From Xenopus tropicalis (lineage: Eukaryota; Chordata; Amphibia; Anura; Pipidae), in contig NC_030677.2 of the NCBI RefSeq assembly GCF_000004195.4, positions 172,596,019 to 172,660,018 of the forward strand: DNA of 64,000 bases, written 5' to 3'. A model generated the notes under the pieces. It was given only the letters and a program-made list of their open reading frames with translations, was not told the origin of the DNA and searched no databases. The position numbers were made by a program, and so were the translations under genes. The number at the start of each line of letters is the position of its first letter. Within the stretch, counting starts at the first letter, position 1. Positions 60,201 through 64,000 of the stretch are shown here, in pieces.

Positions 60201-62846
60201 TGACACTTAAAGTGAGGTTGCGGGCATACAGGCTATCAGGACATCAGAAGCAGTCGTGGCCCTTGATCAACGGGAAAATCATACTTGCCCAATCAACAGC
60301 TGTATGATTTTGCCCAGATATCATACTGGTAGGCCCGTCGGAGGGCCGCCTACAGGCAGATATGCTGCCAAACTGATAAGAAGGGGCTAAATCGGCAGCT
60401 TAAATCTGCCTGTGTTTGGCCACCTTTAGTCCAGTTGCCATAATTTTTGGTGCCAGTTCGAAGGTGGCAGCTCCATTTGGAATAGGATGTAGGAGAAGCT
60501 CTGAGTGCAATTAAATGTAAGCCTTGCAAAGGACCCCTTGTGTGTATATTTTGTAAATTAGCACAGTACTACAATATAATAAAACATTATTACTTTTTGA
60601 ACAGCTGATTTTTAACTAGTTGCCTAGGCTTATTAAAGACACACACTCATTAATTTCAGCCTTGTGACTACTTCCTTCCTGGCAACAGCCCTGATTTAAA
60701 TTTGGTCCTGCATACATGTTCCTCACATAACATCTTCCTTGTCATGTGTAGGAACCAGATTTACTGTACCTACCTTCAGCATCTGTACAGCATTACGGAC
60801 TATTAGAGCTGGTGGCGGCTCTGGAGCTTTCATTAGAAAATCTGCAACAGGACAGTTAATTGGCACTAGCAATTTGGTGTGTAGGCAGAGCTCCTAGGGA
60901 ACAAAATGTAATTAAGAAAAACAAATTGTATGAGTAGGTAGAATTTCTAAAATGACAATCATTGTGCTATAACTTTCAAGTTGTCATAATCAGATGTTTT
61001 GGCAAGCACTGTAGCAGCTTGGAACAGATTAAAGGAACAGTTCAGTGTAAAAATGAAACTGGGTAAAATTGATAGACTACACAAAATAAAAAATATTTGT
61101 AATATAGTTAGTTGGGCAAAAATATAATCTGTAAAGGCTGGAGTGGGCAGATGTCTAACATAATATCCAGAACACTACTTCCTTCTTTACAGCTCTCTAA
61201 CCTCTTAGTCAGTGACTTTAGGGGGGCCATATGGGACATAACTGTTCAGTTAGTTTGTGAGAACGCAGGTCAGATTCAAATGCAAACTATCTGAACAGTT
61301 ATGTCCCGTATGGCTCCCCCTCAAGTCACTGATTGGTTACCGACTGAAAGCAGGAAGTAGTTAATAAAGCTGAAGCACGTGTTTCTTTACATACATATCC
61401 TTTTTTCTTTTACACACAAGAACAGACAAACAATAGGCTGATACTGATATTCATAAAGGGACAGGGACATTCTGGAAAAACATGGATGCAAATGCCACAT
61501 ATAGCTTTTCCCTTATAGATATTAAAGTCAATGATGAAGAACTGGAGGCACACTTTATAAATATTAAAGTCAAAACTGAAATACTTACATGCAGAGGTAT
61601 CCTCAGTAGTTCAGGAGTCTGAAATTCCAACATATTTTGAAAACGAAGCTTGCTAAATAAACGGAAACAGATTCCAGGCCTACAGCGACCAGCCCTACAA
61701 GGCACAACAAAACGTCATCTTCAGGGGACATTGGAGGTTTGTATTAAGCGATAAAACAACAAACATTTCCAGTGTTTAGAAACCTTCAATATGTCACAAT
61801 ATGTCACATGTGTATGTTACCGGCCACTTTCACTGTACACATACCCTCAATGCACTACATTTGTCCTATATGTATAATTTGTTTCAAAACAGGTAACCAG
61901 TAAATGCTACCTGGTAATTGGCTGCTATAGGCAATTAGAACGGTTAACCTTTTATTACATTGCTGCAATAGAGTGTAAAGTAATGGTGGAATAGTCTCCA
62001 TGAAGCTCTCTTACATGCCAGCATCTGGTCTTTAGGCCCCCAGGTAGCCCTGCTCTAAATCGACAGTAAATATTGGCAGTTAGAACATGATGGATACTAC
62101 TACAGGTATCGGACCCCTTATCCGGAAACCCATCATCCAGAAAGTTCCAAATTACGGAAAGACCATCTCCCATAGACTCCATTTTAATCAAATTATTCAC
62201 ATTTTTAAAAATGATTTCCTTTTTCTCTGTAATAATAAAACAGTACCTTGTACTTGATCCCAACTAAGATATAATTAATCCTTATTGGAGCCAAAACAAT
62301 CTTATTGGGTTTAATTACTGTTTAAATAATTTTATTAGCAGACTTAAGGTAGGAGATCTGTATTACGGAAAGATCCCTTATCCGGAAAACATCAGGTCCC
62401 AAGCATTCTGGATAATGGGTCCCATACCTGTACAAGATGCAAATGATTTGGGAACCACAAAAACAAGATCCACAGGAAATGGTCCCTCTTTGTAAGGTTA
62501 TTATAAAGACGTCACAATATCTAGTCCATTCTTGTTGCAACCTACAGTGTTAATGGCTGTGTTCATACCACTACACACACACAGACTAGACTGCAGAGAT
62601 GCACAGACATCTTAAGGCAAATTCTTCTTAACAAGACCTTGGTGCTAAAAAAAGACCAAATCCACCATCACTTTACCTATCAACACACTTCAATGTTACC
62701 AAATAATATTTTAATTGGTTTCTGTTCATACTGTACAGTAATAGAAACATGTGTTTGTCATACCTTCCTTTCCTTTGAATTGCACTGGCTTTGGAAATCC
62801 ACACCATTTTAAGCATGGTTACGTTGTTCAGAGCATCAAAGGATTT
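46196..62846 (-). CDS. YTHDC2: YTH domain-containing RNA helicase YTHDC2, C-terminal half (13 exons)
   Basis: YTHDC2 is a DEAH-box 3'-5' RNA helicase that also reads N6-methyladenosine through its YTH domain; in mammals it works with MEIOC in germ cells to bring about meiotic entry. Exons on the minus strand, in transcript order: 62846-62764, 61694-61589, 60893-60774, 59553-59281, 56558-56432, 56287-56082, 55529-55334, 54709-54597, 53286-52997, 52309-52138, 50871-50668, 47318-47136, 46273-46196. All junctions are AG/GT and phases agree, giving 2,151 nt (716 residues plus TAG). Order: end of helicase C with motif VI (QRKGRAGRC), winged helix and HA2, OB-fold, Ser-rich linker, YTH domain with the tryptophans of KGIW and VEWI. 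The full protein is about twice this length in mammals, so the R3H, DEAH core and ankyrin parts lie past position 64000. No break is seen in this half. Confidence 0.97.
46701..46948. mobile_element. family E MITE, 248 bp, second copy
   Basis: Ends GGGGCGTATTTATTATGC and ATAATAAATATGCCCC. The direct flanks are CTG on both sides (46698-46700, 46949-46951), which supports a 3-bp target duplication. It lies in the last intron of YTHDC2. Confidence 0.88.
47136..47318 (-). CDS. YTHDC2: YTHDC2 exon: YTH domain core
   Basis: 183 bp, 61 codons, [54 protein letters not shown] carries the second cage tryptophan. Donor GTATGT. Confidence 0.97.
47940..48095. repeat. palindromic PLE tail fragment next to (TA)n
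   Basis: Arms ACAGCAGTGAAGAGATCCGC and GCGGATCTCTTCACTGCTGT bound a near-perfect palindrome of about 155 bp. At its centre on the minus strand is CTTCGAAACGTTAGTC, the 3' half of the hammerhead-like motif, with the core lost. GTGAGTGCGGA matches the GGAGTGCGG near the ends of the other PLE pieces. It starts in a (TA)n tract (about 47919-47940). Confidence 0.65.
48169..48238. repeat. (TA)n microsatellite
   Basis: About 70 bp of TA/ATATAT with TATTATA interruptions, lying between two PLE-related palindromes. Confidence 0.9.
48239..48391. repeat. inverted repeat of 50-bp arms
   Basis: CAAAATAAAACAGCCAGCAC at the left and GTGCTGGCTGTTTTATTTTG at the right begin arms of about 50 bp enclosing about 50 bp. 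The arms also hold AAGGGTCTTTGTATTTC. It abuts the (TA)n tract and the inverted PLE segment, so it is probably part of the same insertion complex. Confidence 0.75.
48425..48719 (-). pseudogene. PLE reverse transcriptase fragment (thumb region), inverted
   Basis: On the minus strand the frame reads [20 protein letters not shown], then [31 protein letters not shown] and FDSFHP. WRG and the FLDV...YxKPTDRN...FxSxHP pattern are typical of the C-terminal part of Penelope-type reverse transcriptases. The catalytic palm with its Asp pair is missing, so this is a non-functional fragment. It joins the plus-strand part head to head. Confidence 0.85.
48720..49647 (+). CDS. PLE linker and GIY-YIG endonuclease ORF, 5'-truncated
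   Basis: An open frame of 308 codons runs from the inversion junction ([12 protein letters not shown]) to a stop at 49645; the first ATG is at 48832, but that start is internal to the original polyprotein. Penelope-like elements encode a reverse transcriptase followed by a GIY-YIG nuclease that nicks target DNA. Here the signature is VVYILICPC...IYIGE at residues about 191-206, with Arg and His in VRDRFSQH, a Glu in TEVEW near 270, and Asn in GLNKDF. A cysteine cluster C-x2-C-x2-C (about 154-160) precedes it, as expected for the PLE linker. No stop or frameshift interrupts it, so the insertion is fairly young, but the element cannot move by itself without its reverse transcriptase. Confidence 0.85.
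49952..50011 (+). ncRNA. hammerhead-like ribozyme motif in the PLE tail
   Basis: In order: GCCAC, loop GAGG, TACGC (stem I, 5' strand); core TTGAGAAA; GGGGG-AGGGATG-CCCCC (stem II); GAAACGTT; GCGTG, loop TAT, GTGGC (stem I, 3' strand). TACGC pairs with GCGTG (one U-G) and GCCAC with GTGGC. The predicted cut is after T49998. Relative to CUGAUGA the core has U3 and A8, which can still pair, plus an extra A. Stem III would be only ACGT with no loop, so a monomer could not close it; the palindrome ACGT would allow two molecules to pair. PLEs are known to carry hammerheads. Activity is inferred. Confidence 0.6.
50130..50152. repeat. (TA)n microsatellite at the PLE 3' end
   Basis: About 20 bp of TA directly follow the PLE tail, as at the other PLE pieces. 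Confidence 0.85.
50668..50871 (-). CDS. YTHDC2: YTHDC2 exon: start of YTH domain
   Basis: 204 bp, 68 codons, [37 protein letters not shown], to [12 protein letters not shown] supplies one aromatic-cage tryptophan that holds the methyl group of m6A in YTH proteins. The next intron (47319-50667) holds an antisense Penelope-like element. Confidence 0.97.
50966..51310. mobile_element. MITE family B copy in a YTHDC2 intron
   Basis: It starts AGGGGTGGTTTACCGTTAAG and contains TTCCTAGGCAACTTTGCAAC, CCAGCTTTCAAATGGGGTCA and CCCTAGCAACCAGATA. The right terminal repeat is degraded. Confidence 0.75.
51555..51885. mobile_element. MITE family A copy in a YTHDC2 intron
   Basis: Ends ACAGGTATGGGATCCCTTAT and ACAGATCCCATACCTGT are inverted repeats. 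This is a near-intact reference copy of the family in this window. Confidence 0.88.
52138..52309 (-). CDS. YTHDC2: YTHDC2 exon: Ser/Pro-rich linker
   Basis: 172 bp, completes Arg then [34 protein letters not shown] and ends PSPSSSAK. Low complexity, rich in Ser and Pro; likely disordered. Confidence 0.95.
52997..53286 (-). CDS. YTHDC2: YTHDC2 exon: linker before the YTH domain
   Basis: 290 bp, [54 protein letters not shown], to DDPSSLD plus two bases. The second half is polar and probably disordered. Donor GTACAG. Confidence 0.95.
53359..53468. mobile_element. short palindromic MITE, about 110 bp
   Basis: The arms CTAAGGCTAAAGTCACACAG then AGTGTTGGCT and AGCCAACACT then CCGTGTGACTTTGGCCTAAG are inverted repeats. 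The loop is small, so almost all of it can form one hairpin. It lies in the intron between YTHDC2 exons 54709-54597 and 53286-52997. Confidence 0.8.
54597..54709 (-). CDS. YTHDC2: YTHDC2 exon: acidic linker
   Basis: 113 bp, completes a Val codon, then [16 protein letters not shown] and [14 protein letters not shown]. Too short for a naive ORF call. Acceptor ATTTAG, donor GTAGGT. Confidence 0.95.
55334..55529 (-). CDS. YTHDC2: YTHDC2 exon: OB-fold, second part
   Basis: 196 bp, [35 protein letters not shown], to PSSFQ plus one base. It has no long ATG-led frame and was found by comparing translated splice-bounded segments with the family. Donor GTAGGA. Confidence 0.95.
56082..56287 (-). CDS. 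YTHDC2: YTHDC2 exon: OB-fold, first part
   Basis: 206 bp, completes Gly then [31 protein letters not shown], and ends SEPQYKK on a whole codon. The intron before it is only 144 bp. Donor GTAAAC. Confidence 0.96.
56432..56558 (-). CDS. YTHDC2: YTHDC2 exon: HA2 end
   Basis: 127 bp, [19 protein letters not shown] to LLGQLRAS plus one base of a Gly codon. Acceptor CACACAG, donor GTAGAT. Confidence 0.96.
57186..57220 (-). ncRNA. hammerhead-like ribozyme motif, minus-strand copy of a palindrome
   Basis: The mirror image of 57236-57270: core TTGAGAAA, stem II of 6 bp, GAAACGTTGG. It is in the sense direction of YTHDC2, so it would be present in that gene's unspliced RNA. Confidence 0.5.
57236..57270 (+). 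ncRNA. hammerhead-like ribozyme motif, plus-strand copy of a palindrome
   Basis: CTTGAGAAA, then stem II GGTCCT-AACA-AGGACC, then GAAACGTTGG. The core and GAAACGTT are identical to the copy at 49952-50011, while the stem II sequence differs but still pairs. Stem I is short because the upstream side is the palindrome junction. A mirror copy on the minus strand is at 57220-57186. Confidence 0.5.
57425..59021 (+). mobile_element. Tc1/mariner transposon, 1,597 bp, with long inverted repeats
   Basis: It lies between TA dinucleotides (57423-57424, 59022-59023), the normal Tc1/mariner target duplication. Terminal repeats of about 212 bp (57425-57636 and 58811-59021) are nearly identical: CAGTAGAGGAAATAATTATT at the left and the complement of AATAATTATTTCCTCCACTG at the right. 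It holds one transposase gene with a frameshift. Inserted in the 56559-59280 intron of YTHDC2, antisense to the gene, 75 bp from the PLE palindrome. Confidence 0.95.
57786..58795 (+). pseudogene. Tc1-like DD34E transposase, frameshifted
   Basis: The first frame (57786-58034) starts [20 protein letters not shown] and has the paired-type helix-turn-helix region and RPRSGAPRK, then stops after KKHGRS. The second frame (57920-58795) takes over at REELVNDLK and runs to the usual end (NKGFSTKY). The catalytic domain is whole in the second frame: Asp in LWSDETK, Asp in FQHDNDP, and Glu in NPIENLW 34 residues later. The region is 1,010 nt, not a multiple of three, so at least one indel near 58000-58035 separates DNA binding from catalysis. 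The product would not be functional. The little decay elsewhere suggests a fairly recent insertion. Confidence 0.95.
59281..59553 (-). CDS. YTHDC2: YTHDC2 exon: HA2 (ratchet) region
   Basis: 273 bp, 91 codons in frame 0, [18 protein letters not shown] through [13 protein letters not shown] to LLRAFQ. Contains the conserved HA2 stretch with CTLAYRDPF. Acceptor TCTTTAG, donor GTAGGT. The next intron (56559-59280) hosts the Tc1 element and a PLE palindrome. Confidence 0.97.
59925..60430. repeat. dispersed repeat interrupted by a second insertion
   Basis: The left end AAAGCTGGCCATACATTTTA and the right end TGTGTTTGGCCACCTTTAG flank a body with CCGTCGGAGGGCCGCC. Between about 59968 and 60260 lies different sequence starting AAGTTTCAAGTTTTATTGTC with an A-rich tract at 60068-60085. 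TTTATTGTCATA...ACAATGAA words are common at 3' ends of fish and amphibian retroelements. Exact borders are not set. Confidence 0.5.
60774..60893 (-). CDS. YTHDC2: YTHDC2 exon: winged-helix region
   Basis: 120 bp, 40 codons in frame 0, from [14 protein letters not shown] to NAVQMLK. Donor GTAGGT. It links the helicase core to the HA2 region. Confidence 0.95.
61031..61400. mobile_element. family L MITE with a strong internal hairpin
   Basis: It starts AAAGGAACAGTTCAGTG after TTAA (61029-61032). Inside, TCAGTGACTTTAGGGGGGCC at 61210 and GGCTCCCCCTCAAGTCACTGA ending near 61332 are inverted repeats, as are TGGGACATAACTGTTCAG and CTGAACAGTTATGTCCC. The right boundary is uncertain. Confidence 0.6.
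61589..61694 (-). CDS. YTHDC2: YTHDC2 exon: rest of motif VI
   Basis: 106 bp, completes the Arg codon and continues [18 protein letters not shown]. Motif VI (QRxGRAGR), which contacts ATP in DEAH helicases, is split by the preceding intron. It ends on a full codon (PLH) with donor GTAAGT. Confidence 0.95.
62103..62434. mobile_element. MITE family A copy in a YTHDC2 intron
   Basis: Ends ACAGGTATCGGACCCCTTAT and GGGTCCCATACCTGT are inverted repeats. Full length, between exons 62846-62764 and 61694-61589. Confidence 0.88.
62764..62846 (-). CDS. YTHDC2: YTHDC2 exon: end of helicase C-terminal domain
   Basis: 83 bp, starts in frame 0 ([16 protein letters not shown]) and ends with two bases of an Arg codon after QRKG. 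Helicase motif VI begins here. Acceptor TTTTAG and donor GTATGA. It is the most 5' YTHDC2 exon in the window; the previous exon must end on a whole codon beyond the right edge. Confidence 0.95.
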
Positions 62847-63210
62847 CTAAAACAGCAGATAAACATTATCAATGACTTCATTTGCCATTACAATGTTAGA
62901 GAATGACGTACTATAAATGGCATCTTTACAACATTATGGCAAGGAAACTATGACATAAATGGCCATGAAATGGAGTTTGCACCATGTATCTTGAAAGCAG
63001 GCAAATAAACCTTATTTTGTTGGCCACAAAAAAGTGATTTGATAAATAACAGGAGTACACACATTATACCATTATTTTCATATTCTATTTTAAACTAAAC
63101 AATTACAAACAACCAGTGGCAATCCTGGGGCTGTCACCACCTGAGGCAGGAGCGGCCCTGCAAACAACAACACTGTTATATCATCAGTGCTGGTGAACTT
63201 AAGACACAAT

Positions 63211-63830
63211 GGGGCCGATTCACTAAAGGCCAAAAAAACGAGTGTTATTTATAGCATTATTACTTCTTATATTTGGAGAATTAACGACACAAAAAAGACA
63301 CTTATCTGAATTAAGAAGCGATTTTATTGTCATTATTTATCTGGCGATTACATATTTTTAAGCTATATTTTAAACCATGCAATATATTTATGCGTTATTT
63401 CGTAGCATGCGATATTAGTGCAAGCTATTACGCATGTAACCGTTACTTCCTGAAAACTACCGTTCAGAAAATTACCATTTCCCTGAAAACTGGAGGATGC
63501 ATCACTCTAGGGCAAACACATACTTGATTCTCTTCTTCAGATTCCAGAAAAACTCCGACTGCAAACTCCATGTTGTCAGCACAGACAATCACCAGCTGCA
63601 ATGTTGTTAAGCAGCGCCTACTCCTGGGAGGCGTTAAGTTTCAAAGTAATTATCGCCACATTTTATGCTTTTAACCATTAAAATATGTCTGTGAATTATG
63701 CATTAGTATTATTTCTATTAGATAATTACCGCAATGTGATGCAAATAACGCTTCGCGATAATTGGGGTTATTGCACATGCGACATGAGTAGTAAGGCATG
63801 CAAAATTACTTTGACCCCAATGTTCTGAAT
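63211..63830. mobile_element. family F element, left end clear, right end unclear
   Basis: It begins GGGGCCGATTCACTAAAGG, the same terminus as 12420-13431. The following 600 bp repeat words such as TTATTTATAGC and GCGATTA. No matching right terminus was found before 63830, so it may be truncated. Confidence 0.6.
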
Positions 63831-63839
63831 ACATTGCTT

Positions 63840-63920
63840 ATCCTCAAAAAGATTTGGATTTATAGAGATATCCAGAAAGCTCCAAAATATAAGAAGGCTA
63901 TCTCCCAGAAAGTCCATTTT
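63840..63920. mobile_element. family A MITE fragment
   Basis: TTATAGAGATATCCAGAAAG then CTCCAAAATATAAGAAGGC, CTCCCAGAAAGTCCATTTT follows the first third of family A and is then cut by the next repeat. Confidence 0.5.
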
Positions 63921-64000
63921 AAAGGACAAGGTAACCCAAAATATAATTTTTTGCCCAATAAAAAAAACATAATTCTAAGCAACTTTGCAATATACACTCA
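63921..64000. repeat. left part of another dispersed repeat, cut by the window edge
   Basis: AAAGGACAAGGTAACCCAAA then TAAGCAACTTTGCAATATAC has the look of a TTAA-type MITE end. The rest lies outside the window. Confidence 0.45.

Noticed and set aside
63500..63620. Possible additional YTHDC2 exon reading MEFAVGVFLESEEENQ on the minus strand
   Set aside because: It does not match the expected helicase sequence before KSFDAL, and it lies in the family F repeat region.

Overview
The window is vertebrate nuclear DNA, almost certainly from a clawed frog (Xenopus). Genes are split by introns, the DNA is AT-rich, and the same frog-type miniature transposons (MITEs) recur many times. The one host gene is recognised from its translated exons. 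The species assignment rests on the look of the repeat families and was not tested by a search.

From about 46.2 kb to the right edge, on the minus strand, lies the 3' half of YTHDC2, a DEAH-box RNA helicase and m6A reader. Thirteen consecutive coding exons can be placed with AG/GT junctions and an unbroken frame (2,151 nt, 716 residues plus stop). They run from just before helicase motif VI, through the HA2 and OB-fold regions and a Ser-rich linker, to the YTH domain and the stop at 46196. The N-terminal half lies beyond position 64000. The YTHDC2 introns hold a Tc1/mariner element (57425-59021), a Penelope-like retroelement (PLE) with a GIY-YIG endonuclease ORF (48425-50129), two palindromic PLE tail fragments and several MITEs.

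From 1 to about 44.9 kb I find no credible exon. This looks like intergenic sequence made of dispersed MITEs (families called A to L here by their terminal sequences), three minisatellites, a GATA array and unremarkable AT-rich DNA. The repeats have clear internal logic: TTAA-flanked and TTA/TAA-flanked elements, a family A element split by two later insertions, and a TAA-flanked element that has grown a 52-bp minisatellite inside itself.

The most interesting signal is a small RNA-like motif found at several PLE-derived sites (49952-50011, 57236-57270, 57186-57220, 44483-44517, and a broken copy near 48010). It has a TTGANAAA core, a short hairpin of differing sequence but conserved pairing, then GAAACRTT. 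In two copies flanking strands pair as a stem I. It reads as a variant hammerhead ribozyme with a U3-A8 pair replacing the usual C3-G8. Hammerhead ribozymes are already known from PLEs, so the class is not new, but these copies and their palindromic arrangement merit study.
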